In this document: in pieces, positions 17,450 through 25,096 of the stretch
Numbering within the stretch: the first letter of the stretch is position 1
Layout of the letters: each line of letters opens with the position of its first letter
Origin: Chryseobacterium culicis
Lineage (GTDB): Bacteria; Bacteroidota; Bacteroidia; Flavobacteriales; Weeksellaceae
NCBI RefSeq assembly: GCF_002979755.1
Contig: NZ_PCPP01000002.1
Coordinates: 620,001-684,000 of the forward strand
Length of the DNA: 64,000 nt
Direction of reading: 5' to 3'
Position numbers and translations under genes: made by a program
Notes under the pieces: generated by a model
The model's database searches: none
The model's input: only the letters and a program-made list of their open reading frames with translations
Told to the model about the DNA's origin: nothing

Positions 17450-18811
17450 ATGCAACTGTATAACACCTTAAGCGCAGAAGAAAGAGCTCAACTTATTGAT
17501 GAAGCCGGTAAAGACCGTCTTACTTTGTCTTTCTATGCGTATGCCAAAATCGAAGACCCCAAAAAATTTCGCGACGAATTATTTATAGCCTGGAATGCCC
17601 TTGATGCGCTTGGCCGTATTTATGTTGCTACGGAAGGCATCAATGCTCAGATGAGTGTTCCTGCAGATCAGTTTGAGGCTTTTCGAGATACGCTGGAAGT
17701 GTATGACTTCATGAAAGGAATCCGTTTGAACGTAGCGGTAGACCAGGACAATTACTCTTTTTTAAAATTAACCATAAAAGTCAGAAACAAAATTGTTGCT
17801 GACGGTTTGAATGATGAGACTTTTGATGTTACCAATAAAGGTATTCACTTAAAAGCTCAGGAATTCAACGATCTCCTTGAAGATCCCAATACGATCGTAG
17901 TAGACTTCAGAAATCACTACGAAAGTGAAGTAGGACATTTCGAAGGAGCTATTACTCCGGATGTGGAAAACTTCAGAGAAAGTTTACCGATTATCAACGA
18001 GCAGTTACAGGATTTTAAAGAAGATAAAAATCTGTTGATGTACTGTACCGGAGGAATCCGTTGTGAAAAAGCCAGTGCTTACTTCAAACACCAAGGGTTT
18101 AAAAATGTTTATCAGTTAGAAGGCGGAATTATTGAATATACCCGCCAGATCAAAGAAGAAGGAATAGAAAGTAAGTTTATCGGTAAAAACTTTGTATTTG
18201 ACCACCGTTTGGGAGAAAGGATTACTGATGATATCATTGCCCAGTGCCACCAGTGTGGAAAACCTTGTGATAATCATACCAACTGTGCGAATGATGCTTG
18301 CCACCTATTGTTTATCCAGTGTGATGACTGTAAAGCAGCCATGGAAAACTGCTGTTCTACAGAATGTCTGGATACGGTGCATTTACCTTGGGATGAGCAG
18401 CTAAAATTAAGAAAAGGACTGCAGGTTGGAAACAAAGTATTCAGAAAAGGAAAATCGGATGCTTTGAAATTCAAAAATTCAGGGGATTTAACTGATAAGC
18501 CTTTAGCGAAAGCTGAAACGAAAAATATCCGTCAAAAGATTGCTGTTAAAAAAGAATTGATCGGGAAGGCGGAACATTACTTCTCAAAATCAAAAATTGC
18601 ACAATTTTTAATTGAACATAAAGATCTGTCAGTAGGAGATAAAGTATTAATTTCCGGTCCTACAACTGGTGAGCAGGAAGTTACTATTACTGAAATCTAT
18701 GCGAACGGAGGTCCTTGTGAAACGGCAAATATTGGAGATCAGATTACCTTCGAGCTTCCATTTAGAGTTCGTTTATCTGATAAACTGTACAGAATTGTGC
18801 AAAACGCATAA
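17450..18811 (+). CDS. trhO: tRNA uridine(34) hydroxylase TrhO (rhodanese-related)
   Basis: A 453-residue cytoplasmic enzyme. TrhO (YceA) proteins hydroxylate U34 of certain tRNAs with O2, giving ho5U. An N-terminal ferredoxin-like domain (about 20-115) precedes a rhodanese domain (about 130-245) with the active Cys199 in LMYCTGGIRCEKAS. A Cys-rich segment (about 268-310: CHQCGKPC, CANDAC, CDDCKAAMENCCSTEC) and a further C-terminal domain of about 140 residues extend it beyond the roughly 320-350 residues of enterobacterial TrhO. Longer forms are usual in Bacteroidota. The cysteines could bind zinc, which is inference. Confidence 0.9.
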   Translation: MQLYNTLSAEERAQLIDEAGKDRLTLSFYAYAKIEDPKKFRDELFIAWNALDALGRIYVATEGINAQMSVPADQFEAFRDTLEVYDFMKGIRLNVAVDQDNYSFLKLTIKVRNKIVADGLNDETFDVTNKGIHLKAQEFNDLLEDPNTIVVDFRNHYESEVGHFEGAITPDVENFRESLPIINEQLQDFKEDKNLLMYCTGGIRCEKASAYFKHQGFKNVYQLEGGIIEYTRQIKEEGIESKFIGKNFVFDHRLGERITDDIIAQCHQCGKPCDNHTNCANDACHLLFIQCDDCKAAMENCCSTECLDTVHLPWDEQLKLRKGLQVGNKVFRKGKSDALKFKNSGDLTDKPLAKAETKNIRQKIAVKKELIGKAEHYFSKSKIAQFLIEHKDLSVGDKVLISGPTTGEQEVTITEIYANGGPCETANIGDQITFELPFRVRLSDKLYRIVQNA

Positions 18812-18812
18812 T

Positions 18813-18848
18813 CCTGAATAAGCGATAAAGCTGCAAAAGCTTATCAGG
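18813..18848 (+). other. Hairpin between trhO and the cyclo-ligase gene
   Basis: CCTGAATAAGC pairs with GCTTATCAGG, with one bulged A. There is no clear T run, so this is an RNA structure or weak terminator rather than a firm one. Confidence 0.35.
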
Positions 18849-18882
18849 TAAAAATTATTTCAGTTCAAATAACTTAATAATT

Positions 18883-19458
18883 ATGCTAAAAGCTGAGCTT
18901 AGAAAAAAATACACTCAAAAAAGAAAAGCCTTGTCTCCTGATGAGGCTTTCTTGTTATCAGAGAATATTTTCGAAAATTTCATTCATTATTTCAATCCGA
19001 AAGAATCGGAAAAAGTACATGTTTTTGTCCCAATTCCGGTAAGAAAGGAAATTGATACTCAAATCTTCATACATTATTTTCTGGCTCATAATATCCGTGT
19101 TTATGTGCCTAAAATTGTAGGGGATCAGCTTATTAATATAGAAGTTTTTGAAGAAACGGTCTTTGAGATCAATAACTGGGGGATTTCTGAGCCTGTTTCC
19201 AATGAAGATTCCGGTGAGAATGCATTTGATTATGTGATTACCCCTTTGTTATATTGTGACCAAAAAGGAAATAGGGTAGGATATGGCAAAGGGTTTTATG
19301 ATGGACTGTTTCAAAATGTATCCGCTGAGACCAAAAAAATCGGAGTCAATTATTTTGACCCCGATGAATATGTGGATGATGTCTGGGAAAATGATATTTC
19401 CCTGGACTATTTGGTTACTCCTACTAAAGTACTGTCATTCTTAAGCGGTTTGGAATAA
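18883..19458 (+). CDS. 5-formyltetrahydrofolate cyclo-ligase
   Basis: A 191-residue cytoplasmic enzyme that converts 5-formyl-THF to 5,10-methenyl-THF with ATP, salvaging folate. The N-terminal KAELRKKYTQKRKALSPDEA and the C-terminal signature GNRVGYGKGFYDGLF (about residues 129-143) are diagnostic. The length is normal. Its last 52 nt overlap the 3' end of a convergent lipoprotein gene on the other strand. Confidence 0.95.
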   Translation: MLKAELRKKYTQKRKALSPDEAFLLSENIFENFIHYFNPKESEKVHVFVPIPVRKEIDTQIFIHYFLAHNIRVYVPKIVGDQLINIEVFEETVFEINNWGISEPVSNEDSGENAFDYVITPLLYCDQKGNRVGYGKGFYDGLFQNVSAETKKIGVNYFDPDEYVDDVWENDISLDYLVTPTKVLSFLSGLE

Positions 19459-19988
19459 AAATCTAAAAAGTAAAACTTAAATTCTTTTTTAAGCTTGGAA
19501 GTTGAAAGCAGGATGTATTGTGCGTTCTTTTCAAAACTTCCCAAAGACTTGTTTTTATTGTCAAAGTACTCCACATTGAACTTGGCGTAGTCTAAGGTGT
19601 CCTTTTTATAGAATTCTTTATACACATTCAGGTTGCTGACTTTTGCTGATTTTGCTTTCAGGCTGTCCAGTTCCTTCAATAACCTTTTAAACGTCAGAGA
19701 ATCCGGTTTATGGAAATAACTTTCCATTTGTGAGTAAATAACCGTATCTATTTCTGTATTTCTGTTTCCACTAAGGTATAGGGTAGACAGGTCCAAAAGT
19801 TCCTGAACTTTTTGTTTAGTAATGGAATTGATTGCCTGCATGCTGTCCATTTGTACCGCAGGATAGCTTTTTTCATTGTTGCTGTTTCGTAGTTTATCGA
19901 GGTCGCTTACCTCTGAGGTTTTATTATTACAAGCAATAAATAATGTCAGAAGCACGGTGAAAATTAAAAAATTACTTATTCTTTTCAT
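19407..19988 (-). CDS. Hypothetical lipoprotein
   Basis: A 193-residue protein. I chose the ATG at 19988 because it starts a clean lipoprotein signal peptide (MKRISNFLIFTVLLTLFIAC, Cys20). The mature part is Lys/Ser/Asp-rich and probably helical (KVQELLDLSTLYLSGN, LKRLLKELDSLKAKS), ending with a short beta-type stretch. No family recognised. The start overlaps the stop of the membrane protein gene upstream (19972) by 17 nt, so the pair is an operon. The 3' end overlaps the convergent cyclo-ligase gene by 52 nt. Confidence 0.7.
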   Translation of the reverse strand: MKRISNFLIFTVLLTLFIACNNKTSEVSDLDKLRNSNNEKSYPAVQMDSMQAINSITKQKVQELLDLSTLYLSGNRNTEIDTVIYSQMESYFHKPDSLTFKRLLKELDSLKAKSAKVSNLNVYKEFYKKDTLDYAKFNVEYFDNKNKSLGSFEKNAQYILLSTSKLKKEFKFYFLDFYSKPLKNDSTLVGVTK

Positions 19989-21153
19989 CTGTGGTAGCAA
20001 TTTTAAATTTGATGGATACAATCTTACCTTTGTTATCCTTTTTCATTTCTATTACATTCAGGTTTTTCAGAGAAGTGGTAGGTGTAGTTACCAATGTGAT
20101 ATATTTCTGCTTATTCAGGCTTTCTATACCATACGTATCATTGTCATAAACCTGGTAGATTACAGCGTTATTACTGATCAGGTTTTCCAGCTGATTTCTT
20201 TTCTGCTTAATAAGAGCAACCTGTTCATCAGGATTTCCTCCTTTAATGTCTTTTATAGAGAAATAATAGACAGCCATCTTATAATCATCCGGTTTTAGCT
20301 CGATTTTTTCTTCTTCCGGAGCATTTTCAAGATTTCGATTTACCTCCAGAGGCTCATAGAAAGGAGCACTGATTCGCATTTTTAAATTTTTATCCTTCGT
20401 AGAATAATAAAAACACTCGCCCGGCTTTATTTTATACATCAACGGAGACTCATTTTCTTTCACTACCATTATTTCCAATGTATTGATGACGGAAACTCCT
20501 CTGTCTTTATCAATGAAACAATATTTGTAAGTTTTTGAAAAAAGTACATCCTTAAATCCTAAAAGACCGGTAATGGTAATCAAAACGGAAGTAACAAGTG
20601 CCCAGGCATTCTTTTTGAAGAAATTTTTCTTAGGCGGAACCGATGAAATTTCAATTTCATTAGTTGTTGTGTTGTTTTTTGTAACGTTTTGATTATCAGT
20701 ATTTGGTTTTTGTAAATCAGTGTTTTGTGGGGTGTTTATTTCGGGTTTTTTAGGCTGAATTTCTGTTTTTGGAAGTTCAGGCGCTGCAGAAACTGTTTTT
20801 TCTAGTTCGTTGATTTCTTCTTCCTCAAGATTTTCATTTTCCAGTAATAATTCACCGGCAAAAAGATGTTGTTTTTTGAATTCATACCAAGAGTCATAAC
20901 CCGTATAAATACTCAATAAATTGAGCATATCTATTCTAGGCAATTTAGTAACAGGTGAAGTTTTAAAATAGGTGTAAAATGACTTTTCACTGATGTTACC
21001 TTTTGCTTTTTTCCGCAGGTCTTCCTGGAAATATATAATATCTATACCTTTCCACTTGGAGATATCATCCTGTGAAGGGGTATATTCTTTTAAGTATTGA
21101 CCCTGAACTTCCTTTTTTAGCTGTTCAAAGTGTAATAGATCTAAATCTGTCAA
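19972..21153 (-). CDS. Hypothetical single-pass membrane protein with helical N-terminal domain
   Basis: A 393-residue protein. Residues 1-95 form a helical cytoplasmic domain (LLHFEQLKKEVQGQYLKEYT, then GNISEKSFYTYFKTSPVTKL and RIDMLNLLSIYTGYDSWYEF). The SEKSFYTYFK element resembles a DNA-binding-like module found at the N-terminus of other Bacteroidota membrane proteins. A Pro/Asn/Thr-rich linker (about 120-175) is followed by one membrane segment (about 185-203, AWALVTSVLITITGLLGF) and an extracytoplasmic beta-rich domain of about 190 residues. The layout suggests signalling across the membrane, coupled with the lipoprotein gene downstream. That role is inference. Confidence 0.65.
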   Translation of the reverse strand: MTDLDLLHFEQLKKEVQGQYLKEYTPSQDDISKWKGIDIIYFQEDLRKKAKGNISEKSFYTYFKTSPVTKLPRIDMLNLLSIYTGYDSWYEFKKQHLFAGELLLENENLEEEEINELEKTVSAAPELPKTEIQPKKPEINTPQNTDLQKPNTDNQNVTKNNTTTNEIEISSVPPKKNFFKKNAWALVTSVLITITGLLGFKDVLFSKTYKYCFIDKDRGVSVINTLEIMVVKENESPLMYKIKPGECFYYSTKDKNLKMRISAPFYEPLEVNRNLENAPEEEKIELKPDDYKMAVYYFSIKDIKGGNPDEQVALIKQKRNQLENLISNNAVIYQVYDNDTYGIESLNKQKYITLVTTPTTSLKNLNVIEMKKDNKGKIVSIKFKIATTDEKNK

Positions 21154-21213
21154 TTTTTCAAAAAATAATTAAATTGTTGATTATCAGCTATGTTTTTTTG
21201 TAAAACTATTTTA

Positions 21214-21244
21214 CAAAGGTATTACAATTATTTTTCATAGACAA
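21214..21244 (-). promoter_or_regulatory. Promoter of the membrane protein/lipoprotein operon
   Basis: Minus-strand TTG (21242-21244), 20 nt spacer, TACCTTTG (21214-21221). A second TACCTTTG on the plus strand (21260-21267) may serve the divergent gene at 21337. Confidence 0.65.
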
Positions 21245-21336
21245 ATTTTCTAACTGCTCTACCTTTGTCTTGTTCAAATAACAGAACAGAAGAAAATTTT
21301 ATAAAACAATATTAACAAAATTAAATTTAATTTATT

Positions 21337-21666
21337 ATGAAAAAGTCATTATTCGTAGCTGCTATCGCTGCAATCTCTCTAGTTGCTTGTAAAAAAACTG
21401 AAGCTACTGCTACTGAAGGTACAACTGATTCTGCTGCTGCTACTGTAGCTGATTCTGCTGCTGTAGTTTCTGATTCAGCTGCTAAAGTTGTTGATTCTGC
21501 TGCAACTACTGCTGTAGAAGCTACTAAAGATGCTGCTGCTGCTACTACTGCTGCTGGTGCTGAAGTTGCTAAAGATGCTGCTAAAGGAGCTGCTGACGCT
21601 GCTAAAGGAGCTGCTGATGCTGCTAAAGGAGCTGCTGATGCTGCTAAAGATGCTGCTAAGAAATAA
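21337..21666 (+). CDS. Small Ala-rich repeat lipoprotein
   Basis: A 109-residue lipoprotein with lipobox SLVAC (Cys18). The mature part is composed almost wholly of Ala, Lys, Asp, Thr and Val. The C-terminal third has near-exact heptads (AAKGAAD repeated, ending AAKDAAKK), encoded by near-identical 21-nt units. Such sequence forms an amphipathic alanine helix, like late-embryogenesis-abundant or apolipoprotein-like helices. It probably lies in the periplasm, attached to a membrane. The function is unknown; a stress or envelope-spacer role is a guess. A strong terminator follows directly. Confidence 0.8.
   Translation: MKKSLFVAAIAAISLVACKKTEATATEGTTDSAAATVADSAAVVSDSAAKVVDSAATTAVEATKDAAAATTAAGAEVAKDAAKGAADAAKGAADAAKGAADAAKDAAKK
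21600..21653 (+). repeat. In-gene 21-nt tandem repeat
   Basis: Three near-identical copies of GCTAAAGGAGCTGCTGAYGCT lie in tandem near the 3' end of the Ala-rich lipoprotein gene and code for the heptad AKGAADA. Copy number could vary between strains. Confidence 0.7.
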
Positions 21667-21691
21667 TTCTAGCATACGCTTAACATAAAAG

Positions 21692-21722
21692 AACCGTTTC
21701 ACCCAGTGAAACGGTTTTTTTG
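21692..21722 (+). terminator. Terminator of the Ala-rich lipoprotein gene
   Basis: An 11-bp stem (AACCGTTTCAC / GTGAAACGGTT) with a CCA loop and a following T run. Confidence 0.9.
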
Positions 21723-21729
21723 TGCCTAG

Positions 21730-21757
21730 TCATTGCGAGCCGAAGGCGAAGCAATCT
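21730..21757. repeat. REP-like palindromic element
   Basis: ATTGCGAGCC and GGCGAAGCAAT fold around GAA, with a GA-rich internal loop. It closely resembles the CATTGCGAG...GAAGCAATCT extragenic palindromes seen in many bacterial genomes. It lies in the gap between a terminator and the convergent methyltransferase gene. Confidence 0.65.
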
Positions 21758-21784
21758 TATATTATAAAAAGGATAAACTATTAT

Positions 21785-22552
21785 TTATCCTTTCTTCTGT
21801 TTCAAAGACTCATAACAGGTAATAGCAACAGCATTACTCAGGTTCAAAGAATCAATACTTCCGGCCATCGGAATTAATGTGTTTTTTCCCTTTCCGATCC
21901 AGAAATCGCTTAATCCCGAATGTTCTGTACCAAATAATACTGCCGAACGTTGTCTGAAATCTCTTTTATAAAGGTCTTCAGCACTTTCATCCATGAGCGT
22001 AGTGTAGATATTGAAACTATTCTTTTGCAGGAATTCCAATGTTTCTTCATTTTCAGCCTGATATACTTCCATTCCAAAAAGACATCCTACACTGGATCTG
22101 ATTACATTAGGGTTGTAGAAATCGGTTTTTCCGTCAGCAACAATCAATGCATCTACGCTAAATGCTTCACAGCTTCTTAAAATAGCACCAAGATTTCCTG
22201 GTTTTTCTACTCCTTCCACAATAATTACTGTAGAATTTTCTTTAGGAATAAATGAAGAAAGTGGCGTTTCTTTAGCATGGTAGATCCCGATAATCCCTTC
22301 AGAACTTCCTCTGTACGCTATTTTTTCATATACTTTTTCACTTACATAATGAATTTTTCCACCGGGAAGGGTTCCTTTAAAAATATTTTCACAGATAAAG
22401 AACTCCATCGGTTCAAAATCATACTGCATGGCTCTTTCATTTTCCTGTTGGCCTTCTACTACAAAAACTTTTGATTTTTTACGAAACCTGTTGTCAGTAA
22501 GGAGCTTAGTGACATTTTTTATTTTATCGTTTTGAAAACTTTCTATCAACAT
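21785..22552 (-). CDS. TrmH (SpoU) family RNA 2'-O-methyltransferase
   Basis: A 255-residue cytoplasmic SPOUT methyltransferase that methylates ribose in rRNA or tRNA. An N-terminal substrate-binding domain (about 1-95, with KKSKVFVVEGQQENERAMQY) is followed by the SPOUT domain carrying the three motifs: motif 1 VEGVEKPGNLGAILRSCEAF, motif 2 VLFGTEHSGLS, and motif 3 IPMAGSIDSLNLSNAVAI. Length and motifs are standard. The exact RNA target cannot be read from the sequence. Confidence 0.9.
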   Translation of the reverse strand: MLIESFQNDKIKNVTKLLTDNRFRKKSKVFVVEGQQENERAMQYDFEPMEFFICENIFKGTLPGGKIHYVSEKVYEKIAYRGSSEGIIGIYHAKETPLSSFIPKENSTVIIVEGVEKPGNLGAILRSCEAFSVDALIVADGKTDFYNPNVIRSSVGCLFGMEVYQAENEETLEFLQKNSFNIYTTLMDESAEDLYKRDFRQRSAVLFGTEHSGLSDFWIGKGKNTLIPMAGSIDSLNLSNAVAITCYESLKQKKG

Positions 22553-22697
22553 TCCGCAAAATTATGCAAAATTTATGATTGAACTTCCCTGGTTTTCATA
22601 AAAAGCCTTTTCCATTTAACTTCAAATGGAATTTATTTTTCTTTTTAAACAAAACTTAAATCTGAACTTTCTGTGGTAAACTACTTCTTTATGAGGT

Positions 22698-24203
22698 TTA
22701 GCTGTCTGACGGTTCAATAAGATTACTGTTATCGATAAGACTCTGAGGCAGCTCTTTTTTGTTTTTGATTCCTAATGACTTCAGCTTTTGAGTTTGGGTA
22801 ATGAGATTGTCATTTCCGGTGTGAAGTTGTTTGTAGGCATCATTATATACATTCTTTGCCTGATCCAGATTTCGCCCTACTTTTTCCAGATTTTCCACAA
22901 AACCTACAAATTTGTCATACAGTCTTGCTCCGCGATCAGCAATTTCTATAGAATTTCTATTCTGATATTCACGTTTCCAAAGATCAGCGATCAGTTTAAG
23001 AGAAGTAATCAGATTGCTTGGATTAAGCAGAAGTATTCTTTTTTCATAAGCATAGTTCCATAGATTATGATCAGCCTGCATGGCTGCAATATAAGCTGGT
23101 TCACTAGGAATAAACATCATGACGAAATCCATAGACTTGTCGTAGTCGTCATAAGCTTTTTGACTTAGCTGTGAAATGTGGTTTTTGATAGATCCAAGAT
23201 GCTGGCTTAGCTTTATGGCATACACGTCCGGATCGGTTTCGTCTACCAAATCTGTAAAGGCAGTCAGGGATACTTTGGAATCGATGATGACATTTCTTTC
23301 ATCCGGATATTTTATCACTGCATCGGGGCGCATTTTTTTTCCGGAGAATTCGGAGAATAAAGCGTTGTTGTCTTCATCACGTAGCTCATGTTCCAGAAAA
23401 TATTCTCTTCCTTTTACCAGCCCGGATTTTTCAAGAATGCTTTCAAGGATCATCTCACCCCAATTTCCCTGAGTTTTGCTTTCTCCTTTCAGAGCTCTGG
23501 TCAGTTTTTTGGCATCATCAGAAATCTGTTGGTTCAGCTCTGCCAGTTCCTTTACTTTTTCTGCGAGGGAGAAACGTTCTTTATTTTCCTTTTCGTAGGC
23601 CTCGTTGACTTTATTTTTTAAATCAGCAATTTTCTCCTGAAAAGGTTCCAGAATGTTTTTTAAATTATTCTGATTTAAAGTGGTGAATTTCTCTGTTTTT
23701 TCTTCTAAAATTTTGTTGGCAAGGTTTTCAAACTGAAGTTTTGAATCCTCCTGGATCTTGATAATTTCTTCTTTCTGGGTGTCAAGAGATTTTTGTAGAC
23801 CTTCATTCTTTGCCGAAAGTTCTGAGTTTTTTGCAAAAATAGACTGCTTCTCAAGAATATGGGTTTCTATCTGTGTGGTTTGTCTTTGATTGGTTTGTTT
23901 TAATTCCTGAAACTGAGTATTTAAAGAAGAATATTCGGCAGAAATTTTAGAAAATTCATTTTTCAAATCATCCAAATGGTCCTGCTGAAGGATATTGGCT
24001 TCCTTCTCTTTATTGATATTTTGATTAAGTTCCTGAATCTTAAGATTAGAATTTTCAAGATCAGACTGGTTTTTAATAGATAAGGTATTCAGCTCGTCAT
24101 AAGAACGCCTTGAAACCATTGATGATTTCAGTGCAAAATATAATATAACAGCGCCCAGTACACCACCGGCAACCAACCCAATAATTAAATATATCATCTC
24201 CAT
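22698..24203 (-). CDS. rmuC: DNA recombination protein RmuC
   Basis: A 501-residue protein with an N-terminal membrane anchor (IYLIIGLVAGGVLGAVILYF), a long coiled coil (about 35-235) and the RmuC nuclease-like domain (about 235-440). In that domain MRPDAVIKYPDERNVIIDSK holds the conserved Asp and the DSK motif of the restriction-endonuclease-like fold. RmuC limits inversions between short inverted repeats. An internal ATG two codons later (24197) is an alternative start. No partner gene is adjacent. Confidence 0.92.
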   Translation of the reverse strand: MEMIYLIIGLVAGGVLGAVILYFALKSSMVSRRSYDELNTLSIKNQSDLENSNLKIQELNQNINKEKEANILQQDHLDDLKNEFSKISAEYSSLNTQFQELKQTNQRQTTQIETHILEKQSIFAKNSELSAKNEGLQKSLDTQKEEIIKIQEDSKLQFENLANKILEEKTEKFTTLNQNNLKNILEPFQEKIADLKNKVNEAYEKENKERFSLAEKVKELAELNQQISDDAKKLTRALKGESKTQGNWGEMILESILEKSGLVKGREYFLEHELRDEDNNALFSEFSGKKMRPDAVIKYPDERNVIIDSKVSLTAFTDLVDETDPDVYAIKLSQHLGSIKNHISQLSQKAYDDYDKSMDFVMMFIPSEPAYIAAMQADHNLWNYAYEKRILLLNPSNLITSLKLIADLWKREYQNRNSIEIADRGARLYDKFVGFVENLEKVGRNLDQAKNVYNDAYKQLHTGNDNLITQTQKLKSLGIKNKKELPQSLIDNSNLIEPSDS

Positions 24204-24353
24204 CTTCCAAAATTATGAAAAAAGGCTGGAAGAAATATGTTGGAAGTCACTTTTGGACAAGGAAGAACTGATTATTTTTTTTAAATTAATTTCAATGTTT
24301 TTAAAAGGTGAATAAAATGAGCAACAATTGTTTTATACAATTCTATTACCTCT

Positions 24354-24371
24354 CTCTTCCAGCTTCCAGCC
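24354..24371 (-). repeat. Dispersed 18-mer repeat, copy A
   Basis: On the minus strand this reads GGCTGGAAGCTGGAAGAG. It matches 45446-45463 on the plus strand with one mismatch. Both copies are intergenic. Confidence 0.5.
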
Positions 24372-24419
24372 TCCTTTCTTAATTAGATTACTTATATTTA
24401 TAGGAAATTTCAGAGACTT

Positions 24420-25094
24420 ATGAATATTTTGTTGGTAGAAGATGATCAAAGAATCAGCAATTTCCTGATAAAAGGTCTTTCCGAGGCTGGCTATCACATG
24501 ACGCTTGCAGATTCCGGGGAAAAGGCTCGTGAACTTCTTCATACCTATGATTTCGATATTATTTTAATGGATATCATGCTTCCCGGACTGGATGGGATGC
24601 AGCTTACCCAGATTATTAGATTTAAAGGAAATTATACTCCGATTTTAGTTTTAAGTGCCTTGAACAGTCCGGATGACAAGATCAAAATGCTGGATATGGG
24701 TGCTGATGATTATTTATCTAAACCTTTCCATTTTGAAGAACTGATTTCAAGGATTAAAGCTTTAACAAGACGCAATAAACTGAGCTATCAGAAAGAAGAC
24801 CAGTATCTGTCATGTGGAAATATCACCATTGATACAGACCTTCATAAGGTTACCCAGAATGATAAGGAAATTGAGTTTTCCCCTACAGAATACAAGCTTT
24901 TCACTTTCCTGATGGAGAATAAAAATAAAGTGCTGAGCAGAACCCAGATCTTACATAAGGTGTGGGGAATTGATTTTGATAATACAACGAATGTAGTAGA
25001 TGTTTATATTTCCTACGTACGTAATAAGATTGATGAAACAGAACAGAAAATAATCCATACGGTGAAAGGAACCGGCTATTTGATTAAAGACTGA
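24420..25094 (+). CDS. OmpR-family response regulator
   Basis: A 224-residue response regulator. The receiver domain (1-115) has the acidic pair Glu7/Asp8, the phosphoacceptor Asp51 (ILMDIMLPGLDGM) and Lys101 (DYLSKPF). The winged-helix effector domain (about 125-222) contains FSPTEYKLFTFLMENKNKVL and VDVYISYVRNKID. It is followed after two bases by its sensor kinase and then by a heavy-metal RND operon, so a CusR/CzcR-like metal-response role is likely. That role is inferred from position. Confidence 0.92.
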   Translation: MNILLVEDDQRISNFLIKGLSEAGYHMTLADSGEKARELLHTYDFDIILMDIMLPGLDGMQLTQIIRFKGNYTPILVLSALNSPDDKIKMLDMGADDYLSKPFHFEELISRIKALTRRNKLSYQKEDQYLSCGNITIDTDLHKVTQNDKEIEFSPTEYKLFTFLMENKNKVLSRTQILHKVWGIDFDNTTNVVDVYISYVRNKIDETEQKIIHTVKGTGYLIKD

Positions 25095-25096
25095 AA

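Noticed and set aside
21475..21702. Ser-rich minus-strand frame opposite the Ala-rich lipoprotein
   Set aside because: It is the antisense shadow of the GCT-rich repeats; there is no promoter or conserved feature.
22610..22631. Hairpin TTCCATTT/AAATGGAA as rmuC terminator
   Set aside because: The stem is AU-rich and not followed directly by a clean T run on the minus strand.
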